NCBI RefSeq assembly: GCF_004006315.1
Contig: NZ_CP026530.1
Span: forward strand, 62,001-126,000
From: Nautilia sp. PV-1
GTDB taxonomy: Bacteria > Campylobacterota > Campylobacteria > Campylobacterales > Nautiliaceae
Direction: 5' to 3'
DNA length: 64,000 nt
Under the pieces are notes generated by a model. The model searched no databases. It worked only from the letters and a program-made list of their open reading frames with translations, and was not told the origin of the DNA. Below are positions 42,828-52,892 of this stretch, piece after piece. The first letter of the stretch is position 1; every line of letters starts with the position of its first letter. The position numbers and the translations under genes were made by a program.

Positions 42828-43954
42828 GCTTTTGAAAACAATAAAAATAAAGCATACATAACTGCGGCATAAACCATATCAAATCCTAAAATCACAATAA
42901 TTACACCCATTGTAACAACAGCCGAAAGGGCTGTTTTGGTTTTAAGCAGTTTAAGTGCCGATAAAGATACCAGAAAGTAGATTAAAACAAACACGCCGTT
43001 TGAATATGTTATTAAAAGATCCACTTTAAAGTTGAATATAAATTTTAAAATACTGATTGCCAGAATAATTCCCATAATAACAAAAAGAGCCTTTTTAAAC
43101 CCGATATTCAGGGTGGTGGCAAGGCGTGTAAGGGAAGCGACGTAAAGATTAAGAGCCATTATGCATATGATAAACGCGACAACGGCCATAATTTTATCGG
43201 CATAAGGCATAATATGCGAAGCTACAATAACCAATGAACGCAGGTTTTTGCTCTCATTCCCGTAAGCGTTAAAGGCAAGAAGGGAAAAAGTTACCGCCAT
43301 ATACATAAACGCCACAGTAATTATCCCTATTACAACCGCTTTGAAAAAGTCGTTTTCGTTTTTAAATTCGTGCGAAATATGGCTCATGGCTTCAATACCG
43401 ACAAAACACCAGAAAATTATCCCAAGTGTTTTTATGATGTGAATTTCATGCGGCGTTATTTTGTAACTGTGAAAAAGCGAAACTAAAAAAAATGCAGAAA
43501 TTATGGTAATTATCGTAATTGTGATCAATATATTGATATTAGACGAAACTCTAAGGCTTAACAGGTTTAGAATAAGAATAATTAAGCTTGCAAGAATTAT
43601 GAATTCTATAAGATAGCCGTTTCCGAATGCACCGGCGAGATATGACGCAGCAGTTATAATTACGACAGGAGGGCCTATGGGTATTATTGAAAGATACAAA
43701 AGTTTTGTTGCAAATCCCGTCTTTTTGCCGAAAGCCTCTTCCACAAATGTGGCGCTGCCGCCGGCGCTCGGATACAGATTACCTAATTTTCCGAAAATAA
43801 ACGCCACCGGCAGTATCATCAAAGCCATAATAAACCAGAGTATAAGTGCCGCCCATCCGCTGTATGTCGCACTCAGGGCCGGAACTATAAAAACACCGCT
43901 ACCAAGAAGCGTAATTACAATCGTAGCCGTGCCTTGTGAAAGGGAGAGTTTCAT
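42815..43954 (-). CDS. APC-family amino-acid permease (YjeH-like)
   Basis: A 379-residue membrane protein with about 11-12 helices. SQGTATIVITLLGSGVFIVPALSATYSGWAALILW at the start includes the APC unwound helix 1 (GSGVF), and GGSATFVEEAFGKK near residue 65 is also typical. FWCFVGIEAMSHISHEFKNENDFFKAV near 180 matches YjeH-type amino-acid exporters/permeases. The substrate is unknown. It is divergent from the XRE-cupin regulator and may be controlled by it. Confidence 0.88.
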   Translation of the reverse strand: MKLSLSQGTATIVITLLGSGVFIVPALSATYSGWAALILWFIMALMILPVAFIFGKLGNLYPSAGGSATFVEEAFGKKTGFATKLLYLSIIPIGPPVVIITAASYLAGAFGNGYLIEFIILASLIILILNLLSLRVSSNINILITITIITIISAFFLVSLFHSYKITPHEIHIIKTLGIIFWCFVGIEAMSHISHEFKNENDFFKAVVIGIITVAFMYMAVTFSLLAFNAYGNESKNLRSLVIVASHIMPYADKIMAVVAFIICIMALNLYVASLTRLATTLNIGFKKALFVIMGIILAISILKFIFNFKVDLLITYSNGVFVLIYFLVSLSALKLLKTKTALSAVVTMGVIIVILGFDMVYAAVMYALFLLFSKAKEV

Positions 43955-43989
43955 AAACCGCCTTTTTTAAAATTATAGCAACTTTTAAA

Positions 43990-44020
43990 TAAGAAACAAG
44001 TATTATGATATAATTTCTTA
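43990..44020 (+). promoter_or_regulatory. Candidate operator flanking the XRE-cupin promoter
   Basis: Inverted repeat TAAGAAA (43990-43996) and TTTCTTA (44014-44020) with a 17-base spacer that contains the -10 box. A direct repeat AAGAAACAA also occurs at 43991 and 44022. This fits autoregulation by the adjacent HTH protein, an inference. Confidence 0.4.
44009..44014 (+). promoter_or_regulatory. -10 box for the XRE-cupin operon
   Basis: TATAAT 27 bases before the ATG at 44042, within the inverted repeat. Confidence 0.5.
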
Positions 44021-44041
44021 AAAGAAACAAAAAGGCAAAAT

Positions 44042-44884
44042 ATGACGTTGGGCGATAAGATTAAGTTTCTAAGAGAGAACAAGGGGCTGAATTTAAGCGA
44101 ATTGGCCAAAAAAGCCGGAGTCGCCAAATCCACGCTTTTTAAAATAGAAGAGAATAAAACAAACCCGACAATCAATACCATATGGGCCATTGCGGATGTG
44201 TTGGGGGTGGCTTTCGGAGAGCTTGTCGGAGAAGGGGAAATTAAAAGTGACGGGGTAAGTGTGGTTTTGATAGAAAAAACCGACAGATTTGAAAGTTATA
44301 AAATGACTTTAAAAGAAGGGGCCGAATATATTGCAAAACCTCATTTTCCGGGAAGCAAAGAAAAAATATACGTATTAAAAGGCGGCGTTATGGCAGGAAG
44401 CATAGATAATCCTGAAAAAGCCGAAGAGGGGGATTTAATCGAGTTTGGCGCGGACAAAACGCATATTTATAAAGCCGCAGTTAAATCCACGCTTATCGTA
44501 ACCATTTTTTATCCTGAAAAACGCTATTTTAAAGAAGACGTTTTTATTGATGTTTTTGATGAAAAAGAATATAAACGCTTAAACGGGCTTGTCAGTTCAG
44601 GCGTAGCCATAATAAGGGTTATTGCAAAAGAGGATAAATATGACGCCGGTAATGTAATAAAAAACGAAAACGGAATTTTTATTTTTAACAAGAATATGAA
44701 AACGGATGTTTCAGGCACATTGAGCATACGGGAATATGAAAGAAAAGTGATTTTGAAACATTTCAGAAAAGAACTTGTATACGCCGCATATCTTGCGCTG
44801 ATAGGTGAGGTGGAAGCCGCAAAAGCCCTGGTTTTAAACAGTGAATTTACAGATATTAAAAAGGCTTTAAATGGAAAAAACTAA
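44042..44884 (+). CDS. XRE-family regulator with cupin sensor and extra C-terminal domain
   Basis: A 280-residue DNA-binding regulator. Residues 1-60 are an XRE helix-turn-helix (KIKFLRENKGLNLSELAKKAGVAKSTLFKIEENKTNPTINT), residues about 75-165 a cupin ligand domain (PHFPGSKEKIYVLKGGVMAGS), and residues about 170-280 an extra helical region that is not part of the usual 180-190-residue family; I cannot place it. It heads an overlapping operon with an EamA transporter and PxpB/PxpC, so it likely senses an amino acid or 5-oxoproline-type ligand. Confidence 0.85.
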   Translation: MTLGDKIKFLRENKGLNLSELAKKAGVAKSTLFKIEENKTNPTINTIWAIADVLGVAFGELVGEGEIKSDGVSVVLIEKTDRFESYKMTLKEGAEYIAKPHFPGSKEKIYVLKGGVMAGSIDNPEKAEEGDLIEFGADKTHIYKAAVKSTLIVTIFYPEKRYFKEDVFIDVFDEKEYKRLNGLVSSGVAIIRVIAKEDKYDAGNVIKNENGIFIFNKNMKTDVSGTLSIREYERKVILKHFRKELVYAAYLALIGEVEAAKALVLNSEFTDIKKALNGKN

Positions 44885-45740
44885 AAAAGGTCTGTTGGAA
44901 ATGCTCGGAGCGACCTTCATATGGGGATCAACGCCTCTTATGAGTATTTATTCCTCTCTTCCAAGCGGGGTGTTTGTATTTTTCAGGGTTTTGTTTGCGT
45001 TTCCGTTTATACTTTATTTTGCCGTCAGAAAAAGCGGTATAAGAGAATTTTTAAAACTGCGTCCGTTTTGGCCTCTTCTAATCAGCGGGATAGCTCTCAG
45101 TGTAAACTGGATATTTTTTTTCTGGGCGTTTAATTATGCCGATGTGGCGACTGTCGTTACGATATATTATGCCGGACCTATAATATCCCTGATTCTTGCC
45201 GGCGTGTTTTTAAAAGAGAGCTTAAACCGTTTTATTATTTTTTCCGCAGTTTTGGCTTTTGCAGGGGTAATAATAAGCAGCGGAGGGGTGAATTTTTCAA
45301 AAGGCGCGGTAATTGCATTGTTTGCGGCAATTAGTTACGGGGCGCTCGGATTTTTTTCAAAAATTGCCACAATGCATCACAGGGCTGCTGCAGTAACCGC
45401 CTGGCAGATTATTGTTTCGGTATTTATAACGGCTCCTTTTTTGTTTGTGTCCCGCTGGGAATTTAGCGTAACTTCTTTACTGATAGCGTTTATTACCGGT
45501 GTTGTGCATACGGCGCTTGCATTGTTTTTATGGTATGACGCGCTTAATTACATTAAAGTGTCGATTGCGTCCGTTTTGCAGTATCTTGATATTGTGTTTG
45601 CAATGATTCTTGCATATGTTTTTCTGGGGCAGATTCCTTACATTAATCAGCTTACAGGTGCGGTTTTGATTATTTCAGCAGGCGTTGTAAGCAGTTTGCA
45701 TGAAATAAAATGTTATAATAAAACAAAAAATGGAAATTAA
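44871..45740 (+). CDS. EamA/DMT-family transporter
   Basis: A 289-residue membrane protein of ten helices in two repeated EamA units: FIWGSTPLMSIYSSLPSGVFVFFRVLFAFP near the start and GAVIALFAAISYGALGFFSKIA near residue 145. Family members export amino acids or related metabolites. It overlaps the regulator gene by 14 bases and pxpB by 11, so it is translationally coupled within the operon. Confidence 0.88.
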   Translation: MEKTKKGLLEMLGATFIWGSTPLMSIYSSLPSGVFVFFRVLFAFPFILYFAVRKSGIREFLKLRPFWPLLISGIALSVNWIFFFWAFNYADVATVVTIYYAGPIISLILAGVFLKESLNRFIIFSAVLAFAGVIISSGGVNFSKGAVIALFAAISYGALGFFSKIATMHHRAAAVTAWQIIVSVFITAPFLFVSRWEFSVTSLLIAFITGVVHTALALFLWYDALNYIKVSIASVLQYLDIVFAMILAYVFLGQIPYINQLTGAVLIISAGVVSSLHEIKCYNKTKNGN

Positions 45741-46398
45741 ATTTAAACAGGCCGGTATCGATAGTTTATTAATAGAATTTGGAATTGCAATTGATCAGGA
45801 TTTGCATAAAATCGTAATATTAAACAGTGAAATTTTAAAACCGTATTTTTTGGAAGTTACAGTGTCGTATACAACCATACTTGTAAAATACGGAATTGAT
45901 CAGACTTTTGAAGCCACTGTTGAAAAAATAAAAGAAATGCTGGTTTTTAATGGCGAATTCAACGTTAATAAAGGTAAAATAATTACAATAGGCGCTTATT
46001 ACGGGGAGGAAACAGGCTTTGATTTGAAAAGAGTCGCTTATTATCATAAAACAAGTGTTAAAAATATAATAAAAATCCATTCTTCAAAAATATATCATGT
46101 TTATGCTTTGGGTTTTTTACCCGGTTTTGCATATATGGCAGCCACGGATATTTATCTCCCAATGAAAAAAAATTTTATTAATGTGCCTAAAGGGTCAATA
46201 GGTGTTGCAGGTGTGCAGACAGGTATATATCCTTTGGAAAGTTTAAGCGGATGGAATATAATAGCAAGAACATATGAAAAACTTTTTGATGAAAATATTG
46301 ACGGTTTTTCTCTGCTGAAAGTCGGAGACAGGGTAAAATTCGAACCTGTAACAAAAGAAGAGTTTATTAACAGAGGCGGTCAAATTGAGGGTGATTAA
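45730..46398 (+). CDS. pxpB: 5-oxoprolinase subunit B (KipI-like)
   Basis: A 222-residue protein of the KipI/allophanate hydrolase subunit 1 family, which with PxpC and PxpA hydrolyses 5-oxoproline to glutamate using ATP. The conserved parts are VSYTTILVKYG near residue 43, IIKIHSSKIYHVYALGFLPGFAYM near 113 and VPKGSIGVAGVQTGIYPLESLSGWNIIART near 155. It overlaps both neighbours. Confidence 0.9.
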   Translation: MEIKFKQAGIDSLLIEFGIAIDQDLHKIVILNSEILKPYFLEVTVSYTTILVKYGIDQTFEATVEKIKEMLVFNGEFNVNKGKIITIGAYYGEETGFDLKRVAYYHKTSVKNIIKIHSSKIYHVYALGFLPGFAYMAATDIYLPMKKNFINVPKGSIGVAGVQTGIYPLESLSGWNIIARTYEKLFDENIDGFSLLKVGDRVKFEPVTKEEFINRGGQIEGD

Positions 46399-47293
46399 AG
46401 TATTAAACAGCGGATTTTTAAGCACGTTTCAGGATATGGGCAGAGCCGGGTATACGGATATAGGTCTTACCCACAGCGGCGTAATGGATGAATTTTCCTA
46501 TCTTTTGGCAAACGCTTTATTGGGAGACAGGGAGAAAGCCTGTATAGAAGTTGCTTTTGGAAAATTTGAATTTGAGGTTTTAAGCGATGTTTCCGCGGCT
46601 GTATGCGCTCCTGAAGGTGAAATCGAAATAAATGGAGAAGTATTTAAAATAAACCGCAGTTTTAAGCTGAAAAAAGGCGATAAGGTTAAAATAAAATCCT
46701 TAAAAAAAGGCAATTTTTTATATCTGTGTATTAAAGGAGGATTTGACGCTCCGAAAAAATATTCCAGCGCCAGTGTGAGTATAAGAGAAAAAATACTCTC
46801 TCCTATAGAAAACGGGGATGTGTTAAAAGCAAACACACCTGATGTTGTACCTGTCAGATATTCCACTATTGCGCAGGAATCCGGGGAATTCTTAAATTTA
46901 AGAATAATATTCGGTCATCAAAAAGAACTGTTTGATACGGATGAGTTTTTGAAAAAAGATTTTGAACTGTTAAGGATTAACAGACAGGGAGCTGTTTTAA
47001 AAGGAGATATAAAGCCTAAAAAAGGCGATATTATATCCGAAGGTATAAGCTTCGGAACGGTTCAGATATCGGGCGGGGGCAATCCTATCGTGCTTCTTAA
47101 AGAACATCAGACCATAGGAGGCTATCCTAAAATAGGTAACGTATTGCCTATAGACTGTTTTAAACTTTCCCAGTTCAGAGGTAAAAAAATTAAATTTCAG
47201 GAAATAAAACTTGAAGAGGCAAAAAAAGAAGTAATAGATTTTTATGCTTTTTTTAAAAAACTGAATTTCAGTTTTTATGAAATGTATCATTAA
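46385..47293 (+). CDS. pxpC: 5-oxoprolinase subunit C (KipA-like)
   Basis: A 302-residue protein of the KipA/allophanate hydrolase subunit 2 family, partner of PxpB. Marks are LSTFQDMGRAGYTDIGLTHSGVMD near residue 12, ANALLGDREKACIEVAF near 42, and GGGNPIVLLKEHQTIGGYPKIGNV near 234. It begins with GTG/TTG-type or unclear context at 46385 inside the pxpB end. No pxpA gene follows in this window. It faces the PBP1A gene. Confidence 0.9.
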   Translation: MRVIKVLNSGFLSTFQDMGRAGYTDIGLTHSGVMDEFSYLLANALLGDREKACIEVAFGKFEFEVLSDVSAAVCAPEGEIEINGEVFKINRSFKLKKGDKVKIKSLKKGNFLYLCIKGGFDAPKKYSSASVSIREKILSPIENGDVLKANTPDVVPVRYSTIAQESGEFLNLRIIFGHQKELFDTDEFLKKDFELLRINRQGAVLKGDIKPKKGDIISEGISFGTVQISGGGNPIVLLKEHQTIGGYPKIGNVLPIDCFKLSQFRGKKIKFQEIKLEEAKKEVIDFYAFFKKLNFSFYEMYH

Positions 47294-49221
47294 AAAACAG
47301 GAACGTAAGTTTCCTGTTTCGGAGGAGGAGACTGTTTGGTAAACAGCTCTTTGTGTCCGTTTATAAAGTAGTAATGAACACCTTTTGGTATTTTGAATTT
47401 TCTTATAAGCTCAGGGTGTATTTCAAGCAGATGTCTGTAAAAATATGCAAAAGCCGGAGCTGAAACACGTCCGCCCGACATACTTTTGCCAAGTGTAGTC
47501 GAGTCGTCGTTTCCAAACCAGACCAGTGTTTCCGTATCAGGAGTGTAGCCGCAGAACCATGCATCTCTGAAATCATTGGTAGTACCGGTTTTACCGGCTA
47601 TTTGAATACCTTTTACTTTTGCTTTTCTACCCGTTCCTTTTTTTACTACGTCTTCAAGGATATTCGTTATAAGATAAGCCTGGCATTCGGGTTCTATATA
47701 TTCGTATTTAGGTTCCGTTGTTATTGTTACGTTTTCTCTTGGAATAACTATTTTTTTGATTATGTGAACTTTGCTTTTTGTTCCGTAGTTGCTGAATATC
47801 GTATACAGTTCGCTGAATTTCCACATGCTTTCACCCACACTTCCAAGGGCTATACTTAAATTGTCAGGCAGTTTGTCAAATCCGAACGTATACATTTCTT
47901 TAAGCACCGTGTCCAGTCCCATAGACATCACCAGGTTAATCGTTGCCAGGTTTCTTGAGTGGACAAGAGCTTCTCTGAGGGTAATCAGTCCTAATGTGTT
48001 TTTTTCATAGTTTTTAGGTTTCCAGTATTTGTCCTCATCGGGCACGTCGCTTGGAATTTTGAATGTTCTGCTTATATCCGGAACAAGACTCGCGGGATTG
48101 TATCCTATGTTTAAAGCGATCTGGTAGATAAAAGGTTTAATGGAGCTTCCCACGCTTCTTCTTGACTGGACGGCGCGGTTGAATTTGCTTTTCTGGTAAT
48201 CCGCTCCTCCGACCAGGGCAAGCACTTCGCCAGTTTGAGGTCTTACGGTTATCATGGCTCCGTTAAGCTGTGTGCCGTTAAGGTCCGGATTCATGTTTAG
48301 AAGCCTCTGTTTATTCCATTTGACGGTTTCCTGCGCCAGTTTTTGCGTAGGCAGGTCGATTGTAAGGTAAATATCGTAGCCTTTGGTAAACAAGTCCGGA
48401 TATTTCGGAAGCAGTCTCATAATAGCTGTATCTACTGCATAAGGGGCTTTTTCTTCAAGCATTTTTTTATAAACTTTAGGTCTTGCGAGAATGGCCTGTT
48501 TATATTCCTGCGGGGATATCCATCCCAAAATATACATTCTTTTGATAATTCTGTCTGCTCTTTTGATATTCAGTTCGTAATTTCTTGTAGGGTCGTATAA
48601 AGAAGGCCCTTTCGGAAGTGCGATAAGCATAGCGATTTCTTTAAGAGTGAGGTCTTTAAGGCTTTTATGGAAATATCCGTAAGCCGCAGTGGCGATTCCG
48701 TAATAGCCGTGACCTAAATAGATCTGGTTCAGGTATCTTTCAAGTATCTGTTCTTTTGTCAGGAAATGTTCCACTTTAAGAGAAATAATCATTTCTTTGA
48801 GTTTTCTCTGGATGGTTTTTTTACGGTTAAGATAGATGTTTCTTACAAGCTGCTGGGTTATTGTAGACGCACCTTCTACTTTTTTACCGGCTTTTATGTC
48901 TTTAACTAAAGCTCTGAGTATGGCATTGAAATTTATACCTTCATGTTCGAAAAATGACGTGTCTTCCGTTGCTATAAGCGTTTCTATGACTCTTCCGGGG
49001 ATGTCTTTGTATTTTACGTAAAAGCGGTTTTGGTTTTTGTATTTTACGGCCAGCAGATTTCCGTTTCTGTCGTAAAATCTTGCACTAAGAGGTGGGTTGT
49101 AATATATGATTTTTTCGCTTGCGAATCTGATTGAGTTATATAAATATAAAAAATAGCCTAAAACGCCCAGTGTTATAATAAATCCCAATATAAGAAAAAA
49201 TGTGAATATTTTTTTGAACAA
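47290..49221 (-). CDS. Penicillin-binding protein 1A (bifunctional)
   Basis: A 643-residue inner-membrane enzyme that polymerises and cross-links peptidoglycan. After a signal-anchor helix (about residues 5-27) comes the glycosyltransferase domain with the catalytic Glu in EDTSFFEHEGI and EGASTITQQLVRN near residue 115, then the transpeptidase domain with the SxxK serine in RSVGSSIKPF near 355, SRNLATINL and KTGTTNDFRDAWFCG near 548. The start is TTG at 49221 with AAAGGA; bioF ends one base upstream. PBP1A-alaS-maf clustering is shared, from memory, with Campylobacter. Confidence 0.95.
   Translation of the reverse strand: MFKKIFTFFLILGFIITLGVLGYFLYLYNSIRFASEKIIYYNPPLSARFYDRNGNLLAVKYKNQNRFYVKYKDIPGRVIETLIATEDTSFFEHEGINFNAILRALVKDIKAGKKVEGASTITQQLVRNIYLNRKKTIQRKLKEMIISLKVEHFLTKEQILERYLNQIYLGHGYYGIATAAYGYFHKSLKDLTLKEIAMLIALPKGPSLYDPTRNYELNIKRADRIIKRMYILGWISPQEYKQAILARPKVYKKMLEEKAPYAVDTAIMRLLPKYPDLFTKGYDIYLTIDLPTQKLAQETVKWNKQRLLNMNPDLNGTQLNGAMITVRPQTGEVLALVGGADYQKSKFNRAVQSRRSVGSSIKPFIYQIALNIGYNPASLVPDISRTFKIPSDVPDEDKYWKPKNYEKNTLGLITLREALVHSRNLATINLVMSMGLDTVLKEMYTFGFDKLPDNLSIALGSVGESMWKFSELYTIFSNYGTKSKVHIIKKIVIPRENVTITTEPKYEYIEPECQAYLITNILEDVVKKGTGRKAKVKGIQIAGKTGTTNDFRDAWFCGYTPDTETLVWFGNDDSTTLGKSMSGGRVSAPAFAYFYRHLLEIHPELIRKFKIPKGVHYYFINGHKELFTKQSPPPKQETYVPVF
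47291..47319 (-). terminator. Terminator of the bioF/PBP1A unit
   Basis: Stem AAACAGGAA / TTCCTGTTT with a 7-base loop, followed on the minus strand by a run of T that contains the PBP1A stop codon. Confidence 0.7.
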
Positions 49222-49222
49222 A

Positions 49223-50281
49223 TTATTCCTTTAAAAAATCAATTGTATTTTGAATTATATCAATTTCGACGTCAAGGCGTCCAATAATTCTAAAAATAGG
49301 CGTTTTTACGGTCGGGGGCCTTATGGCCCCTATCAGTATGTTGCGGTTAAATAAATGCTTTTGCTTTAAAAGGAGTGCTTTATTGTCTTGGGCAGGTAGA
49401 ATTTTAATTAAAGAATCTGAATTTAAGATTAATTTTCTCTTATTTATTTCTCTTTTATAAAAATTTATGTTTTTTTCTATCTCTTCAAGCGAATAGTAGG
49501 CCGTCAAAGTATCCATAGGACTGAGAGCCGTAGTGTAAATAACGCTTTTTGCCCTGTTCAGAAGAAACTGTATTATTTCTTTATTTGCGAGAATGTAAGC
49601 TCCGTAGCTTCCTAAAGCTTTTCCCAAAGTCCCCATTTTAACTGTTTTTTCCGGATTAAGATTATATTCGTCCGTAATTCCCATCAGGTTGTCGCCCAGC
49701 ACTCCCACACTGTGTGCTTCATCTATTATAAGAATGCCTATTTCCTGTGCAAAGTCGGTAATTTCTTTTAAAACCTTGTCTCCCTCCATCGAATATACGC
49801 CTTCCACGACTACAAATACTCTTTTATAATTTTTATAATTTTCGGCTTTTGCAGCTAAATCTTCAATGTCATTGTGGGCAAAAAATTTTACTTCGGCGCC
49901 TGTCAGCCTGCTTCCTATGATTCCGCTTGCATGGTATTCTTCATCCACTATAAACAAATCGCCTTTTCTTCCAAGCTCAAAAAGTGCCAAATTGGCCAAA
50001 AATCCGCTTCCGAGTATTAAAGCGTCTTCAAAATTATTGAGTTTTTTCAGCTTTTCTTCAAGCAGCTGATGTGAAGGGTGATATCCGTTTACAAGCATTG
50101 AAGCTTTTGCCGCATGGGATCGGTATTTTTTTGCGTGAGTGTATGCTTTGTCCAGGATTTGACCGTTGTGGGCAAGCCCTAAATAATCGTTGCTGGCAAG
50201 GTCTATTATGTTTTCGTCATATAATTTTCTTTCTCTTAATCTGTTTTTTTGCTTTAAAACGGCTAATTCTTTTTCATACAT
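49223..50281 (-). CDS. bioF: 8-Amino-7-oxononanoate synthase
   Basis: PLP enzyme joining pimeloyl-ACP/CoA and alanine in biotin synthesis. The 352 residues have [16 protein letters not shown] near the start, [12 protein letters not shown] near 93, [15 protein letters not shown] near 189 and the PLP lysine in [16 protein letters not shown] near 220. It overlaps no neighbour but is followed immediately by PBP1A. Divergent from alaS, with the two promoters in about 50 bases. Confidence 0.93.
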   Translation of the reverse strand: MYEKELAVLKQKNRLRERKLYDENIIDLASNDYLGLAHNGQILDKAYTHAKKYRSHAAKASMLVNGYHPSHQLLEEKLKKLNNFEDALILGSGFLANLALFELGRKGDLFIVDEEYHASGIIGSRLTGAEVKFFAHNDIEDLAAKAENYKNYKRVFVVVEGVYSMEGDKVLKEITDFAQEIGILIIDEAHSVGVLGDNLMGITDEYNLNPEKTVKMGTLGKALGSYGAYILANKEIIQFLLNRAKSVIYTTALSPMDTLTAYYSLEEIEKNINFYKREINKRKLILNSDSLIKILPAQDNKALLLKQKHLFNRNILIGAIRPPTVKTPIFRIIGRLDVEIDIIQNTIDFLKE

Positions 50282-50304
50282 TATTAATTTAATGCCTTTT
50301 TTGT

Positions 50305-50310
50305 TAAAAT
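50305..50310 (+). promoter_or_regulatory. -10 box for alaS
   Basis: TAAAAT 20 bases before the alaS ATG at 50331. The predicted leader is only about 14 bases. Confidence 0.45.
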
Positions 50311-50330
50311 TTTATCAAAAAAGGCCTTTT

Positions 50331-52868
50331 ATGGATATAAGAAAAAAGTTTTTGGAATTTTTTGAAAGCAAGGGGCATAAAGTTTATCCTTCGGCTCCTT
50401 TGGTTCCGGAAGATCCTACCCTTCTTTTTACAAACGCGGGAATGGTCCCTTTTAAGCCTATTTTTACGGGTGAAAAACCGGCTCCTACACCGCCTAGAGC
50501 ATGTTCTTCCCAGCTTTGTATGAGAGCGGGCGGAAAGCACAACGACCTTGAAAACGTAGGTTATACCAACAGACACCACACTCTTTTTGAAATGCTCGGA
50601 AATTTCAGCTTCGGTGATTATTTTAAAGAAGAAGCCATAGCTTATGCGTGGGAATTCGTAACCGAAGTGCTTGAGCTTCCAAAAGAGAGATTATGGATTA
50701 CTATTCACGACAGCGACGACGAAGCCGGCAAAATATGGGAAAAATACGTTCCAAAAGAGAGAATAGTAAAAATGGGAGATAAAGACAACTTCTGGCAGAT
50801 GGGTGACACGGGGCCTTGCGGACCTTGCAGCGAAATACATTTTGACCAGGGTGCGGATAAATTTAATTCTCCTGAAGATTATTTAGGGGGAGACGGAGAC
50901 AGATTTCTTGAAATATGGAACCTTGTATTTATGCAGTATAACCGTGATGAAAACGGAAAACTGACTCCCCTTCCGAAACCTAGTATCGATACGGGGATGG
51001 GCTTAGAGAGAATTACGGCGATTAAAGAAGGCGTGACAAGCAACTACGACAGTTCTATTTTCAGACCGTTACTTGAAAAAATCGTAGAAATTACGGGCAA
51101 AGAATACCACACTGATAAAAGAGGCGCGAGCCACAGGGTAATTGCCGATCATATCAGGGCTGTTACGTTCCTGACGGCTCAGGGCGTGCAGTTCAGCAGG
51201 GAAGGAAGAGGTTACGTTCTTAGAAGAATTTTAAGAAGAGGCGTTAGACACGGATATCTTCTTGGACAAAGAGCTCCGTTTATGTACAAAATCGTAGATA
51301 CTTTAGCTGAACAGATGGGAGAACAGTATCCGTATCTTCTTGAAAAGAAAGAATCGGTAAAAGATACTATAAAACTTGAAGAAGAGAGATTTTTCGAAAC
51401 GATTGACAAAGGAATGCAGCTTTTCGAAGAAGAGCTTAAAAAAACAACAGGTGACACGTTCAGCGGCGAAGTTGCGTTTAAACTTTACGACACATACGGA
51501 TTCCCGCTTGATTTAACTCAGGATATGCTTAGAGAAGTAAACAAACAGGTTGATATGAAAACGTTTAACACTCTTATGCAGGAACAAAAAGACAGAGCCC
51601 GTGCAAACTGGAAAGGAAGCGGGGACGTTAAGATTAACCTAAAAGATCTTGAAAAAGTGGAAAACAACAAATTCGTTGGATATGAGCATACGGAATATAA
51701 AACTAAAGTAAAAGCTCTTTTTGATGAAAATATGAATATGGTTGATTCGCTTAACGGCAGCGGATGGGTTATGCTTGAAGAGACTCCTTTTTACTCAGAA
51801 AGCGGTGGACAGGTAGGAGACAAGGGTGAACTTGTTAAAGACGGTAAAGCAGTCGCAAAAGTTGTGGATACTAAAAAGTTTGATGATAAGAACTTAAGCA
51901 AAGTAGTTGAAGCCGAGCTTAAAACAGGCGATGAGGTGTTGGCTAAGGTTGATGAAAGCAGAAGCGAAATTACCAAAAACCATACGGCTACACACCTTCT
52001 TCACGCGGCACTTAGAAAAGTATTAGGTGAGCATGTAACACAGGCAGGATCTTTAGTTGAAGCCAATAGACTCAGATTTGACTTCACGCATCCAAAAGCG
52101 CTTACAAAAGAAGAGCTTGAGAGTATAGAAGAGATGGTAAACAGGGTGATTGCCAAATCAATTCCTGGCGAAGTTAAGGAAATGAGTATTGACGAAGCAA
52201 AAAAAATGGGTGCTATGGCGCTTTTCGGAGAAAAATACGGAGATGTTGTAAGGGTTGTGAAATTCGGAGATTTCAGCGTAGAGCTTTGCGGTGGAACGCA
52301 CGTAAACAACACGGCTGAGGTTAACAGCTTTTATATAATTAAAGAAAGCGGTGTAAGCGCGGGAGTCAGAAGAATTGAAGCCGTTGCGGGATTCGGTGCT
52401 TATAAATATGCTAAAGGATTCAGAGATCTTGTAGAAGAGATTAAGTCTGAAAACAAAGCAAAAGATCTAAAAGTGTTTGTAGAAAAACAAAAAGAAGAAA
52501 TTAAAAAATTAAAAACCGAAATAAAAGAGCTTGAAAAAGCGGCTGTTAAAGAAATTAAACCGGTTAGTAAAGACGGAATCAATTACATTATAGAAAGAAT
52601 CGACAATGCAAACCTAAGAGAAATCGCAACAGACCTTAAAGGAAGGGTTGATAATTTAGTGGCGTTTTTAGCGGGTGAGAACAAAGGCAAAGTTACGCTT
52701 GTGGCTGTTTCTACCATTGACAGCGTAAAAGCCGGAGATTTAATTAAAAACTACGCTCCTATCGTAGGAGGAAAAGGCGGAGGAAAACCTGATTTTGCAC
52801 AGGGCGGCGGTAAAGATGCAGGTAAAATCGACGAGCTTATTGCAAAAGTAAAAGAAGATTTGATTTAG
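50331..52868 (+). CDS. alaS: Alanyl-tRNA synthetase
   Basis: The 845 residues start [18 protein letters not shown]. Class II motifs appear early ([24 protein letters not shown] near 56, [10 protein letters not shown] near 200), the editing domain has [16 protein letters not shown] near 550 and CGGTH near 650 for zinc, and a glycine-rich C-terminal ([16 protein letters not shown]) closes it. The ATG at 50331 with AAAAGG is preferred to an open frame reaching back to 50190, which is on the far side of the promoter. The response regulator follows after 24 bases. Confidence 0.96.
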   Translation: MDIRKKFLEFFESKGHKVYPSAPLVPEDPTLLFTNAGMVPFKPIFTGEKPAPTPPRACSSQLCMRAGGKHNDLENVGYTNRHHTLFEMLGNFSFGDYFKEEAIAYAWEFVTEVLELPKERLWITIHDSDDEAGKIWEKYVPKERIVKMGDKDNFWQMGDTGPCGPCSEIHFDQGADKFNSPEDYLGGDGDRFLEIWNLVFMQYNRDENGKLTPLPKPSIDTGMGLERITAIKEGVTSNYDSSIFRPLLEKIVEITGKEYHTDKRGASHRVIADHIRAVTFLTAQGVQFSREGRGYVLRRILRRGVRHGYLLGQRAPFMYKIVDTLAEQMGEQYPYLLEKKESVKDTIKLEEERFFETIDKGMQLFEEELKKTTGDTFSGEVAFKLYDTYGFPLDLTQDMLREVNKQVDMKTFNTLMQEQKDRARANWKGSGDVKINLKDLEKVENNKFVGYEHTEYKTKVKALFDENMNMVDSLNGSGWVMLEETPFYSESGGQVGDKGELVKDGKAVAKVVDTKKFDDKNLSKVVEAELKTGDEVLAKVDESRSEITKNHTATHLLHAALRKVLGEHVTQAGSLVEANRLRFDFTHPKALTKEELESIEEMVNRVIAKSIPGEVKEMSIDEAKKMGAMALFGEKYGDVVRVVKFGDFSVELCGGTHVNNTAEVNSFYIIKESGVSAGVRRIEAVAGFGAYKYAKGFRDLVEEIKSENKAKDLKVFVEKQKEEIKKLKTEIKELEKAAVKEIKPVSKDGINYIIERIDNANLREIATDLKGRVDNLVAFLAGENKGKVTLVAVSTIDSVKAGDLIKNYAPIVGGKGGGKPDFAQGGGKDAGKIDELIAKVKEDLI

Positions 52869-52892
52869 TAAATATAAATAAAGGAAGAAAGG

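Noticed and set aside
50190-50330. Upstream in-frame extension of alaS
   Set aside because: It lies in the divergent bioF gene and upstream of the -10 box; the ATG at 50331 matches the AlaS start.
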